A stretch of 64,000 nucleotides of DNA, taken from assembly GCF_001522545.3 (NCBI RefSeq), contig NC_031774.1, forward strand, positions 25,677,824-25,741,823, read 5' to 3'. A program made the translations under genes and the position numbers. Shown piece after piece: positions 25,501 through 40,500 of the stretch. Each line of letters begins with the position of its first letter. Position 1 is the stretch's first letter. This DNA is from Parus major. Lineage: Eukaryota > Chordata > Aves > Passeriformes > Paridae. Under the pieces are notes generated by a model. That model had not been told where the DNA came from, made no database searches, and saw only the letters and a list, made by a program, of their open reading frames with translations.

Positions 25501-28500
25501 TTTATTCCACAGCACCACCTAGACAAAGGTGGAGAATAATTGGTTTCTTGATTCTAAACACATGGGTCGGTAGTGCCCCACTTGAAAAACAAACACCAGT
25601 ACACATCCAAATATGAATTCTTTTACCTTCTGTTGTAGGAAATATTCCACAATAAGGCCCCACAAATCTGTAAAGGAAACCTTCCGTCCAGTGATCTCCA
25701 TTGCATTCAACTCCTGGAAATAGTATTTCAGTCGTTCTGGGGAAAATGCCCCTGCTTTGCTGCTGGACACAGTATCCTGAGCTTTTCTGATTGCATCTTG
25801 AAGGTCTTTCTGTGACCAGTCAGGGTCTTGATACAGTGTTGATAAACACCTGAAAATGCTTTTATTAATGTCATCAGTAATAAAGACCCTAGTGTAAACA
25901 GTAGTTTTAGCTAGTTATAATTAGAGTTGCAGCACTTGAGAAGTCAAGCTAAAAGAAGAGTGAAAATAAAACTCTAAATTGTGCTGAAAACCCTGACACC
26001 TGTAGGACATCTTCATCGCTAACCTGCCTTCCAAAGATCTTTCAAGCATCTTACGCTGGCACCCATGAACCAGCTCACACACCTATGTTAACTCCAGAGC
26101 AAAACAACCATGATAAGCTGGCTGATGGCAAGGGTGCAGCATGCAGCATTAGAGGCCACGGCCTTCACCAGAAGACAGGTCTGATTAAAGGAGAAGCTAG
26201 TTTGGACCACTAACTATCCATACAAACAGATGCCTACATTTGTTTGGAAGCGTCTCTGAATCAAAAGGGGCAGGAGAACTAAGTACAGAGGAGTTAATTT
26301 AACACACCAAGCTTGGAAGGAAGGATTATGCTGTCAGGTTGCACAACTCCTCTGTGAAATGTTTCGCAAAAACAAGGGATGACTTCATCACAAACTCCAA
26401 GAACTCGGCCACTGAAACACTCTAGCCACATCTAGTATTTCAGCACATTGCTCCAGTCCACCAAAGGACAAGACAGTGCTATGCCCCTCTTCAGCCTCTA
26501 TGCCATTTTGCAAGGTGATGACGTGGTGGCCTGCCTGGACACGTTTCCCGTGACTTGCATCACCTCAGTTATTTTCTTGGCAAGAGTAGGGGAATGAGGA
26601 AGGTTTTTGAGTCAGTGCTCTGAGGTATGACATCGCAGTTTTATTCATATAATACATTCTAATATTCAACTGTCAGACTCGCACAAGCAGCAGATTCATA
26701 ATTTTAGCTTGTAGTTGAATGGATTGGACATGACATTGGATCTCTAGGACTGCGCAGGATCCTCAACAGAACTCACAGGTAAAAACTAGTAAAATATTTG
26801 ATTTGCTCTCTGCCTACACATGGCACAAACATAACATAGGCCTATTTTGCATGAACACTACCATTTCACCTCAAAGTTATTGAATCAAAACTGCATGTAG
26901 CTTACCAAGTGGAGCCAGAAATCCCACAGAGATATATTGCAGCATCCAGAAGGCCCAGCTGCTGCAGCCCAGCAAGGCTGCCATAGAACGATGTCAGTGC
27001 TCTCATCCCACCTCCAGAGCCAAGAACTGCTACAACTGGAACCTGCAGACAGAAAACTCAGGAGTCACAAATACAGGCTTTTGACTGCCAATAAATTACA
27101 GAACTAATCCCATCTCAGCCTCATTTGAATAAAAAATAGAGATATAAAGCTCTATTTCTATCTACATTACAAGTAATTTTGGGCTTGATTTCAAGCTGAA
27201 CTTGTTTCTTTATTTTGTAATTGAAATATATTGCTTACTATAAAGCATAGCACAGTCACCTTAGGGACGGTCTCTTATTGAAATTGTTATGTATATTATC
27301 ACTCATTTACTTTCTAATAATTTAGAGGCAATTATTCTTGTAACAGCAGCCAAATACTACTGAGCAAGGCATCAGGATATGTAGATGTAAGTCTCCTCAA
27401 ATAAGCAATTAAGAATCCATTCCTGTGGTGTGAGCTTCATTTTAAACATTCTGAAACAAAATTTCCCATCACAATTCCAAGCCCAAAGTCCAAGATGCAA
27501 GAGTTCCAGTAAAGTACATACATTCTGAAATTTAAACATTTTGAGTTCCAAAACACACACAACACCCTCAAAATTTAAGAAATATAACAACATTTAGACT
27601 TCAGAACTGAAAAAGTACCAGAGATCTGTCTCCCACTATATTCACTATAGTGAATGTAAACCATGTTTCTTGTTGGTTACAAGCAAGGATTCCTACACTG
27701 CCTAATTATCAACCAAGCCTAAAGGATTTTACCAATCTCACCACAGGACTGTGCTCAATACCTCATCTTTTGAAGGGGATTCTTTTAAGTGAAGAGTCTT
27801 CCTGAGTGCCTCAGAAACTACTTTCTTCCTTTTGTCCAAAAATTCTCTCTCCTCTTTACAGAGATCAAAACCCAGGCGTATATCAAGATCCCAAGTGCTG
27901 AAATAGAAGTTAAGAAAAAAACCATGAAATTTTGGAGGATTTGTAATCAGTATGGAAAAGCAATTTTTTTGAACACACAATCTAGGTGCAGATTTGAACT
28001 GGATCAAGTGAAATTTTAGTGTATACATCAGCTCATTTGTACAACACCTTTTGGAATAAAAAATTAAATTCTCCATATTGTATTTTTCCTTTAATGTTTA
28101 AATTCAAAGTTGAGTACTGTCAAACAGTACTCAGATTACTCTTCAGGAATTTCACAAAGGAAGAAAAGATTCTTAGTAGGTGAAGAAGATTGTATGAGGA
28201 GCAACAGATATCACTATACTAAAATGAACATAAAATGAGGGGAAGAGGGAAGAAGACTTTAAAACAGAATATTCTGAATTTAAGAGACAGAAGGAGGCAA
28301 CTGAATACCAATTAACTTGTTATAAGTTTGTAAAAGAGGAGCAGGATCTTCAGCTGATGCCTGGATACCAAATGACCCTATCAGCTTCCTGATTTTCAAA
28401 GGACTTTGGCATTCCCACTCACCTCTCTTCAGTTTTCAAACTCATATCCAAACTTTTTCCCTGTGAAAAGAGACAACACATCTTGAAACTGAGAGCAAAT

Positions 28501-31500
28501 AGACAGGTGGAACTACAAACCAGAAGTTATGACATCAACAGAGTCACCATTTACTATCCAGAACAGCTACTCATCCACAAAACAAAATCTCTGGAACACC
28601 TTTCCTTGCATCTATTTCAGACATTTTTATCAGTCTCTGCACAAAGCAAAAACATGCTCAGAGGACAGTGTGAAAGAAATTATTTCTTCTGCAAGTGTCG
28701 TGCTTTTTCCCTCCTCTGTTATTTTTCTTTCACATCCTGACATAACATTTTTCTCTAGAAAGTGATGAACTTTATACTTTATTTTGCAAGACCCAACCAT
28801 AAAAACATTTTTGGAAGGATTGCACTGAGTAATCTCATAATTCTAGACATCCAGGAAAACAGCACTCTTGAGAATCATATATTGCCTAACTTTCCAAACA
28901 CCTAGAGGCAATGGAAGAAAAGGTTCTCTCATGCATGTTAAAGCAAGAGCAAAATATTGACTTTACCTCTCCCAAAGAAATGATTCTATCAACTTCTTCT
29001 CCAATAGGAAGAGAATTAACTGGTACAGTCCCCAGTCCCAGAACTGTAGAATGCTTCTCAATATCAGGGTTCACGCCATCCTAATAAAAAACAATCTTAT
29101 TTGAGATTCACAGAAAAAAGTTTTAAAAAAATATGACTTTCATACATTGAAACAGCAAACAATTCGTAATATCACTATAGCTAAATATTTACCAAAAACT
29201 CCAGGGCACCCTGCTTTCTGCTTGACAGGTCTTTGCAGGGGTATTTCTTTCATTAAAATAGTTTCTTTATTTCTTGTTGTTGTTTGCTTTAGTTTTAGGG
29301 GGTTTTTGTTTGCTGCTATTGGGTGTTTTTAATATACCTGTCTGCCACAATTTAAAAAATCTTCAAGTACAAAATTTTTCCCACAAATAGTTCAGGCATG
29401 TGTCAGGAATCTCAACAAACAAACTTGCATTCCATCCTCCAAGCAAGATTTGGGAAAATTACCAAAAAAGGCAACAACATTAGCTATGCATAAAAAACCC
29501 CACAAAATAAGAAATAAGATAATCACCTTAGGGACATGTGGCAGCATGTAATTTTAAAAAAACTTCAACAGCAGAGCAGATTACAGCTTGCCAGAAAATA
29601 TCTGAGTGTTCTGCCATGTAGCAAATGGCAAGATCCTTTAGGAATCTGCACACAGCTCTGTACTAAATGTAAAGAGGCGTATTAAAAACCCCTCATATCA
29701 GAGTGGCACACAAGCCACCAGAGAGGCCACACACCAACCACAGGGCTCAGTCCTCAGGAGGAGACTGCACCTTAGAGAGAAAATAGTCTGTCACCCTTCT
29801 CACACCAAGAAGGTGTGACCTGTGAACTACCCACAGACTTCAGAGGTGTCTTCTGACCAATAACTGTTGACCTGAGTCCCATGTCACAGCTAGCTACCAG
29901 AGTTGTTTGGCTGAGGTTTACCACCTGGAGCAATCTCCATGGTTGATCTCTACAGGGTTTTTGCTTGCCTGGCTCTGAGTTTTTGACCACTCAAGTCCAG
30001 GTCTCTCTCTTCAGCTCATGTTTGCTGCATAACAAGCCCTCTGGCAAAGCTACTTTTCAAATCCTTCTTTGTGTCCTCCTCTCCACAGCTGCCTCTAGAG
30101 TAGTCAAGATCACCATATGCAATCATGCTACCCAACTACTTGTGGGGATAAAAAATATCATAGAATAAAGAGTTTCCTTGCTGTTATTTTTGGAGAATGA
30201 ATATTCAGTCTCTACATGGGTACCTGGAGAAACTCCAAAGTAAAAGACAAAGATAAATAAACCTCTGCAAGAGGCAACTGATCTACGAGTTTCTAAGAGA
30301 AAAGAGTTCCTACAGAGTATCTCAAAAGATGAAAGTAAAAAGCATGTGCAGAGTAACATTTTTTTACTCCCTGAGTTTGAACAGACGTTAAATCTTCAGG
30401 GAGTGTATACTCTTGAGGTAATTTCATCTCCTTACACAATGTCAAAGATCTAATGCACAATCTGACATTTTTAAAACAAAAAGAAATAAACAAAAAAAAA
30501 GTAGTGTATGAAAAACAGCCATAGAGAAAAACTTATCCCTCTGTAAGCTTTGTGGAATCAGCAAGGATGCTTACCTGTAGGACAGATATGGTTTGCTCCA
30601 GCTCCACTTGCAGTTCTGGACACATTTCTTTATCCACATGAAAGACAAAGGAGGTTCCATAATCCGTCTCATTGTCTGGTGTCCAAGGAATAGACAACTG
30701 CTTTTGATATGCCCCTGGGACAGACACCTTGACCTCACAGCGTCCTGTGCATTAGAAAAAGAACTGTAGATCACAAGGACCATTTGTTGAAAATCAAGTA
30801 CTTATTAAGTGTAGCTGAGACCATGAAAATACAAGCAAAAATTATATTGTGTGGTACCAATATTATTAATTATTAAAAATACAATCAAAATTGACTTTAA
30901 AAGTCAATTTTGTAGTCAGTAAATTAAAATCAACTGTATAGACAGAGAGTCAAGTCTCCCCTCTCTCTCAAGGACCAAGCATGCTGAGGAGTAGTCCTGA
31001 CTTAATCTCTCCAGGTAGCCCTACCTTGCTGTTTCTCTTTTGTGTTTTCCTCTTTGTTGACAGTGCCTTGCAGACACAAGCAAGGATGAACCTGTGAAAA
31101 AAAGAAACCAGCTCTGGTCATACAATTTTTAGTTAACTTCTTTGTTGAAGTTTAATTCACCTACTATATTAGTTTCAAATTTACAGCTGCAAACTGTCAA
31201 AAAAAATTTGGCATTTTTTTGTTATTTCAAATAAAGACCAAGTTTTGTTTCAGTAGGACAGAATTATTAGCTCGTTTTAGAACAAGAGCTTGTTTCTATT
31301 CCAGGAACTGGGTTTGTTTTTTTTACAACCAGTACTTCACAGTTACAAGTTATCAACACCTGGGGTTTTTCTGTGTTTCTTTACCTTTTTCAAATGCACA
31401 TATGAGTAGCTATGCAGAACCTGCTCAGACCCAAGCAAGAACTTCATAAATTTCTGTCCCAGCTTGTCTATGTCCTCATGAAATTTAGTCTCTCACACCA

Positions 31501-34500
31501 TTCAGCCATCAGCTTATGAGAGATTGATTTGGACACAATTGTCCTAAAAGAAACTAGTATACTGCTTGAATTAAGACTGACTTGCTAAGGGAAACTGAAA
31601 CACAAAAGGTTCCTTCCTATGAAATAGTTTTCAGAACTGTTAAATGCTGTTAAATGCCATCAATTTTTCAGGGGAAAAAAGAAGTTAAAACTGTACATTT
31701 TAATCATTATCCTTATCTCCTCACAAAAAACATTACTCCAGTCCCTTTCCTTTCAAGGAAGAAAATACTTGTTTTTAATATATAGCACACTGATTTGCTT
31801 AGATTGGTTAACCCAAAAGAACAGGGAGCAATCCCCAACTTAATAATGGCATTAATAAAAGCTTAGAAATAATATGTGTTAAAACATATTTGGGATAAGG
31901 GACTCTTCCTGGACAGCATCTAATCTAGAAAACACAGTACAGTCTTCAAGACTAACTTGACTGCTAAAGGTATTTTTTACCGTTTTCATAGCAATCTTAC
32001 AGGGAAAAAACAAACACCACAAAACAAAAAACTGCAGCTTTCTGTAAGCTGGCATCAAGTTTAAAAATTGAAGAAGAGTTTTAAGTCAACAAATTGAAAA
32101 ACAGACACATTATCTTGGAAAGGAATAGGAGCTGTTTGGAAGTAGGATTGTAATACTCAAGGATCCTTCTCCCTTGGCTACTAAAAACTTATCTTCAGGA
32201 GTAAATCACAACACACATGATTCTGTACTTCCACATACTGTGCTTCCACGTACTCACCACAAGGACTCCATTGGTCAGTACTTCTGTAGGAGCATCTGAG
32301 CTGTGAAAGCAAGAGGTTTAACGTAAGGGACCACTGATTTTCATTTTTCTTCATACTGCTTTACAAACTAATTGGCTGAATAAGCAGCGGGGTGAAAAGG
32401 TCCTCAGTGTGGGAGATCTAGGGAAACACCAAGTATATTTCCCTTCACAAAATAATGGGGTCTTGGAAAAATTGAAGAAAAAAATTTGTCTGCAAATGTA
32501 AGCATGTGCTGTAAGATCTCACCATCTCAGTTATTCTGATAACCTAGAGAAAAGCCAAACTTAGACTATCAAATAGATAAAGTATGCATCTGTGTATTTT
32601 GCAAGGTTAACTGAAAAGTTTCCACTCCTAAATAACTAATCCATGAAGTGTTCACTTACTTCCCATGAAGTCCAGCATAATTTCATTTATTTTTGGTACC
32701 CCAAAAATTTTGGTGACTGGAGTATCTAAGAATAATTTCGGTCAGTCATTAGTGAATCAACTCAATCACCAGAGAGAACTACGAAGCATTATCCTTTTTA
32801 TGAGCAAGACTATCCCCAGACAGAAAAAGCAACTGACAACAAATCTGCAGAGCACGAGTTCATTCAGCTCTTCAGGTAAGACTCACCTTTTCTCCAAGAA
32901 AAACTCTACATCCAGCTCTTCATTAGCCTTTTAAAATAAAAGTTGGATATTGGTGACCCTTGATTCTGAATATATAACTAAGAGACATTTCTCCAAGAGA
33001 TTAAGCTTTTCTCCTGTTACTTCCTGTTAAAATAACTGGTTTGTTCCTTATATAAAAGCCCCAGTTAAATTTTGAAATCGTTAAATGTAGCCTTTAGCCT
33101 TTAAATACTCCTCTTCTCCTGCACATGTTCTATATGACCAGACATCTACATTTGAAGACACAAGTGCACAGAAGTGAGAGCTGTCTCTCAGATTCATTAC
33201 TCTGCTAACGAGAGAAAAAAACCTCTGTGGCTCAAGAACCACTGCAACATCATTTCTGCAAACAGCTTCTTATTTCAGCAGCTTGCACTCTTAGCTCCTT
33301 GCTGCCTTTATCCTCTACAGACTTCGTTCCAGCCAAAGTCTTCTCTTCCCACAGCATACAGTAAATATTTGATACCAGACCTAACACAGCTTTTAAAATA
33401 ACAAAGTAGAAGGTGATTTAGGTAATTTTTTTTGCTGAAGTTGAAATTTCCAGTCTCTTAAGTACAGATCAAGAGATGACTTAAGCATTCAACAAATGGA
33501 TAGAGTGGGAACAATGGAATTACTAAGGATCTTTCAATGGTCGTAAATGATTTGGAGTGCCTGTGACACTGCCCAGCACCTCCCTGTGAACTGCACACTA
33601 GTTAGTCTGCTTCTGACCACACCAACCATACTGAACCCAAATTTCTCAAGAAAACACATCATTAGCTCACCTTTAATCCAGACCTTATGTAGCAATGCAT
33701 TTATGGCATTACAAAATAGATCAGTCTGGCGATGTGGCTTTTACCCACATAAAAAAGGTTGTTTTGTAAGTCCACAAACTGGTGAACAGGGCTTGAGAGC
33801 AGCTGGCCACCAATATCATCCACATGAAGCAGAGGTTAAATGTACTGACCTATTAGATACAGAGGTAACCTTGGCAGCAATAAATTTGTTTTTTGCAATC
33901 TGATGCTGACAAACTAAATAAGACAGTCCCCACAATGATTACTGACTGCAAATGACTTTCATTTTAAAACCAGTTTATGCTCCTCTAAGTCTCATGAAAA
34001 ACTAACTCCGTTTAAAGATGTTTTAACCTTCCTGAAAGACAGCAGTAATCCCAAATTTATTTAACTGGAACATCCCAAAGACTGTGGAAAACACACAAAT
34101 TAAGTTACTAGAGAACTTGGAAACATCTCAGTTGACAGTAAAACCGTATGTGCTGTCATCACCAGTTGACTGATTTTTCCCATCTGGCTTCTCCAACACA
34201 GATACACCAACAAGTAGGTGCTGCCAGATGTGAGAGTGATGAGCTGCAGGCACTCCCAGCTGAGCCAGGCACTCACCTCGGGGTTCAGCCTGAAGGTTCG
34301 CAGCAGGGGCTGACCCAGCCTCATGCCCCCCAGGTCAAAGACAATAGAGGTGAGCTCATCGCTGACAAGGACATCCTTATCATAGAGGGTCAACTCCAGA
34401 ATGTTCTAAAAGCAAAAATAAACAAACAGCCTAAGACAGGAAGGGGCAGGAACACTGACAAACCTGGGTAGCTGTATATGATAGACACTTTGTGCATTAA

Positions 34501-37500
34501 TCAATACTTTTCCCCTTTCCCAATCCTAGGGAAAATTCAGTTTTATCAGCATGGCTTACAGCATAGTTAAGCAAAAATTTCTTCTAGCTGACACCATTTA
34601 ACTAAAGTATTTTCTCAGCTTCCCAACTAGAGGGAGGTCCCAGCTGAACTCATGTGGCAGCACTCTCCACCAGCTCCAGGCACAGATTAGCCCAAGGAAG
34701 CAATAGCAATTTTCCCTCTTTCATGATGATTTAGTCCAGGATGTTATGGGGACCAATCACTTCCTGCTCAGCAGTGTCTCAGAGATGGTAAACTCAAGAG
34801 AAACTGAAATAGATACAGTGAGGACATACGGCACCCAAATACTTGCCTTGCAGCAACTTGTCAAGGAGACAAGACTGAACTTAGAATTTTGCTGACAGTC
34901 GCCAGCAGTAACCAGGCTGAGGTCTCATGAGCCTGGAGGGAAAGTAAAAGATCCCACACTCTGAAGTTTAGCTTTCAATTGTCTCACCAGTCAAGTCAAT
35001 TACCATTCCATATTTGTCACCAACCATTGTGGAAAGGTACTCCAGTGAGGGGGATACTTTCTTGTTAATAGACACCTTATTTCAAAGCCTGGGATGTTAT
35101 TCAAAGTAATACTGCCCCACTAAAACTGATCTTTCAAAGTACAGTTTCCTTCCCCCTACCATTAGTGTCTACTTTGAGAATGAATGCTGTCAACCTGAAG
35201 ACTTTGTTAAATACTGTACTAGATCCTACACAGATAGCAGAGGTACAGCCTCTATCCAAGAGTTTGAATTTGGTTTTCTCAATCATCAGAGCTGATGGTA
35301 AAACTTGACTGAATGAACTATGTGGCAGTGAGTAGAAATTTAGTTCCTGTGAAAGAAGAAGCAGGCATCAAATAGAAACTTGCTTAATCAAGGAATTTGC
35401 TTCAGCTCCACCAGGTAGGGGTGTAACTTCCCTTTCATGAATGCATCACAACGATGAAAAATTCTAGCTGCAACTTACATGAGAGCAGTTATCCACAGCA
35501 GTTTGTATCACTGGACACATATAGTACAGCTCTTTGCACTACTGAAGACAACTGACATCTTACATGCAACACTAGTTTTGAGGGTAATAAAGAACCCTGG
35601 TTGGTTTTTAATGAGCTATCAAAAGCAAGCCAGTACAAAAACACAAGTAGCCCAACCTGCTCCAAACAGTGTCTTTACCTTGACAGCGCTATGGATGCGA
35701 TACTGGAAGGTTTCATTCCATTCTGGGTTCTCAGAGTTGTCAACAACCTGAGTTCGAGAGACACGGGGAGATGCAGTGGGCAGCTTCAGTTCCACGTAGC
35801 AGTCTGCCTTGGACACTACAGCAGAGAGTGAGACAGGCACCAGAAAATCTTTATTGAAACATACTCTTTCCCATGAGCTCCCCATTTTCTAGATCTCATT
35901 GCATCATAGAAAAGTGCAAATTTAAGACTGGACTTCCAAAGCAAAAGTCTTTAATGAAGTAAATGCCTTTAAACAGAAGGAAATTGAGTATTAGGTGCCT
36001 ATATTTCTTTTTTCTGGTTCATCAAAATCATAATGCCATTAATAAAAAAGGCTAGTATTTGAAATGAGGAAGATCAACTTTTAAATAAAGATTACTGCTG
36101 ATACCAAGCCTATTGTCTCTTGTCCTATCACTGGGCACCACTGAAAGAGCCTAAGCCTACTAAAGTCCAAGTAGGCAACAACAACTACTCCTTAGCAGTG
36201 TTTAGTCTGGCCAGGAGGGCCCCTTCAACAGTGCAAATATGGGGACCATTCTTCACTCCAGCTGAACAGACAGGCCACAGAAAAGAACCCTTCACAACAT
36301 GATTCTAGCCCTCAGTCTCTAAGGAGGCTTTTCTGTTCTCTGAACAGCTCTTTAGCATTCCAGGTACTTCAATGCTGGATGCCAGATATAAACTTAAGGC
36401 AGCCGATCTTACTCAATTTAATCTGAAGTAATTTAATATAAATTAGTTTTAAAGATCCAAATGCCTCAAACAGCCCTGAGATCTTTACACAGGTGTGTTA
36501 ATGGAAGGGAATATATACCATGCTATCAAAACCAGGAGCAGATAAAAAGCAGTTTATCTTGGAATCAGTCAACCACCTACTTCTTTTGAAGTCTGCAATG
36601 ACAAACATATAGCAGGTACATGAAATAAAGCAATACTACAACTGAGAAAATAAATGTTTGAATGCAAGAATTAAAGATTTCTGCTTCCAGGTTCAGGAAG
36701 ACTGTTCAGCAGGAGCAAGGGTGAAACTTGCCATAACCAGAAGGCTGAAGCCAGAGAAAGGAATACAGAATGGGTCAGAGTAGAACAGGTAAAGGAGCAG
36801 GGAAGCGAAACATTACCAGGACTTACCTGTTCTTGTTCTGCAAAGTAAGAACAGCTGCAGCTGCTTAATCTGCAGACTGGTCTCACATAAATCTTTTGAA
36901 ATATATATAAGATACTTGACATTATGTATATAATGCTTTACATGAGAAGCTTTTGTTGAGAAATAAAGGCAATGCAATATGTGTGGGTAAGAGGCTCCCT
37001 TAACAATGCCCTGTGTGCTAGAGGTATGCACCAAGGAACCAACATGTTTTCATAATGCCTTGAGTAAATACTTACACACATCGGTACCCTTGATGTTTCT
37101 GGCTCGGAGGACTTTTACTGTTAGGTTGTAGTAAGGGTGCTTTTCCCACTGAAAAGAGAGAAACAAGTTCAGCATTTAGCTCAATTGCAATGCCTGTTCT
37201 GGAAATACACTAGTATTAGACCAGAGAAATGGATCAGAACCAGACAGCCTGAAATAATCTGTTAATGAAACAGTTTGGGATCACACACAGCACTTTCAGT
37301 GTCCTAGAAGATGACTAAAGGAGCCTAGAAGGAAACTCAATTGCCTTTAGGCAGTGCAATGAGAGGTGTCTTATGGTAACTCCTCATGGACTCCAGAAAA
37401 TAAGTCCCTTATTTAAGGATTCCTCTAATTATAGATCAGTTTTTAATTGCTTTGTTAGTACATTCTTGCTGAGGGAGAAAGAGATGCTAAAGCTGCTCAA

Positions 37501-40500
37501 ACACTTACGACAGATGGTTTAACAGTACTGGCCAAGGGCACATGAATCCTTGAGTAAAAGCAGACGTGGCAAGAATCTTAAGAGCAAGTTCTAAAGACAT
37601 AAAAGGCACACACTGTTTACAATGAAAAAAACACACAAAAACAAAACACCTGCTTGCCAAAACACTTCATGGCAGTTTGGACTAGAAAAGACAAAACTTA
37701 AATTCACTTTTATTCTGGACACTTAACTGATATCAGCATTCTATTTGTGCATGTCACTTAACCAGCACAGATAAAATTGTAATCCTTACTCTTGAAAGCT
37801 TCTGGGAGACTATTTTTGGAAAGTAATATTAATATCTAAATGCCAGGATGTGAAGTGGAAAAAAAAAGCCTGACTAGATCCTAGAATATCATGAAGGAGA
37901 AGTGGGGGGAGGGCAGGGGACAAGAGAGAACAGCTTGAGGTGACTTAATACAGAGACTGCACAGAAGTAATTGTGTAAGGTTTGGGAACACAATAGGATT
38001 CTCCCTCATTTTCACCAGTTATGCCACAATCCTGGCCAGCTAAGAACCTTTCCTATTCTTAAATCACGTTTTCAAACTGCTTTGCACAAATGGTCATTAC
38101 TTCACATTCACAATTTTCAGCATGGTTGGCTTGAGACCACAGTTTAATTTTAGACATGCTAAGTATTCACTTACAATTAATTTCAACAGGATCTTCACTT
38201 ACAACAAAATACTGCAGATTGACAAATGAGGCACTGAAAGAGGCTGCCCAGAGAAGATGTGAACATTTCTGGAAGTGTTCAAGGCCAGGTAGGAGCTTTG
38301 AGAAACCTGGTCCAGTGGAAGGTGTCTCTGCCCATGACAGGAGGGTTAGAACAAGATGACCTTTAAGGTCCCTTCCAACCCAAACCATTCTTTATTTCTA
38401 TGATTCTTGAAATATAAAAAAAACATAGGGCCTACATATCACTGACTGGAGTCTCATAGAAACCAGTGAATCCTGAGCAGATAAGGAACAATCTAGATGG
38501 TTCCTTATCTGATAAATGGAATTATATTATGTTTGTTAAGCAGTCACATGCTTGGTGAGTTTTCCTTTCATCTCTTGGAGATACTTGCCAGCTTTTGCAA
38601 AACAGTGTTTGAACAACACAATAAAACCAAGGCATACACAATATACTGAACATTTTTGTATTAAGCAAGCACTATCCATCCTGACCAACAAGCAAAGAGC
38701 AAAAACTAATGAGTCACCTAAGATTTCTCACATGCAGGTACCAAATTACAATTGTGCAAATAAACTCCTGTTATACTGTTACTAATCTGAAAAGCACTTA
38801 TTTGCAGAAATGACATGTACTTATTCCTTTGTTTCTGTGAACAAGACATGCCTTCTCAGTGAATTTCACCATGACTTCCACCCTTCAGATGCTAGTTTCT
38901 TTCCTATTTAAACCCTTCCTAACCATCTTTCTTTTATTCAATCCCTGACACTAGTTTCTCAGACAAAGGCTGACCACCTTCATCAAGTTGGGGAATAGAT
39001 TACAGAGAGAAATTCAAGATTGTGTATGTTATTCTCACCAACTTCCTAAAGTTCCTGCAACTCTTCTATTAGTTGAGACATAAAGCTACATAATCACACC
39101 CCCATGGCTGTGAAAGCAATCTTCATTCACAGAGCATGGCTGTCACCTGGAAATCAGACACTATCAGAGCAAGCAAAGATCACCACAAAAATAGCCTATC
39201 CTTCTTTTAGTGCACACCATTTACTTTTTACTTACATGAAATTTACTTACATGCTCAACAGAAAGTCCCTTCCAAAGGTCTCTAACACCTTTAATTTGCA
39301 GCCAGTCATTACACAGCTGAGGATACATTTTCCACACCCAGATCATAATTTAAGGGCATATAACTCAAGAGAAATTTCACTGTGCTCCCAAGCCTGTGTG
39401 ATCAGCTGTGCCAGAACTTCCTCATATGCCTTTTGTACTTATCTTTTAGCAAAGGCACAGCAAGGTCATAGCCAGGTGAGCTTGCAGAGCAATGAAGCAT
39501 GGGAGTATCAGATAAGCTCTATCTGAATGATCAGGGAAAAGGCAGGCAAGAAATCCATATGGGAAATGGGCAACAGCTACTGATGACAGCTCTGCCTTTA
39601 CCATTATACATGGCAGCATACCGATGTATGTGACTGAAGTAAGCAGCTAACTTCTGCTTTGCATTTCAATGATTTTTCAGAATCACTGCTTTTCCAGAGC
39701 TCAGGAGTGCATCTGAAGCAAAGAAAGAAAAGTCCACTTCAAATCCTAAATCTTAAAATGAGGGTAAAAGGCTGAATTTTCCCATACTTAACTTTGTAAA
39801 CAACTGTCTGCACCTTTCATCTAAACTGAAGATGCTGATGCAGAAGGAAGCAGCTGTAAAACGAGTCATCCCAGCCACAGGACCCAGTAGTCTTTACCTT
39901 CATGTAGCCCAGGATACCTGCCTTTAATACAGTGCTGGGATCCACTCCACAGGTCTCAGTGAATGCAGAGGACTCCCAGTAAACCCGCCAGATTCATTAC
40001 AAAAATGCTGTCATAGCCAATAGAAACACAACTTCTAAGACATATTTTGTTTTCACAGCTATTGGGAAGATTAGGTAGCTCAAAGAAATGTTCAGTTCAC
40101 AAATGGAGCAGTTTCTCCCCATCGTGCTCCTGCTCCCAAAGAAACGTTGCTGCACATCATTCCCTTCCTTGTGGCCGAAGTGTCACAAGTTTGCTTTTAA
40201 AGCCCAAAGCAAACCCCTGGCTTTCCTGGGCACCCCTTGCACTGTCCTCCTCCCTCAGAAATATACATCTGCAGCTGTGAAAGGAGTCTTACAGAACCAT
40301 GGTCTTCTGGCAGGCGGAATTTACAGTTAGCCAGGACATGAGCAGTGCCAGCATGTCAGCAACAGCAGCAGGGGCAAACATTGGGTTCACTCTCACTTTA
40401 TTGTTGTTTGCTTTTAGAAGTGAATCTGAGGTTAAAATCTGGAAAATTAAAGTGGTCTGCTCATGCTGAATTTATCTACAAAGCCGAAAGGGTGATCTGC

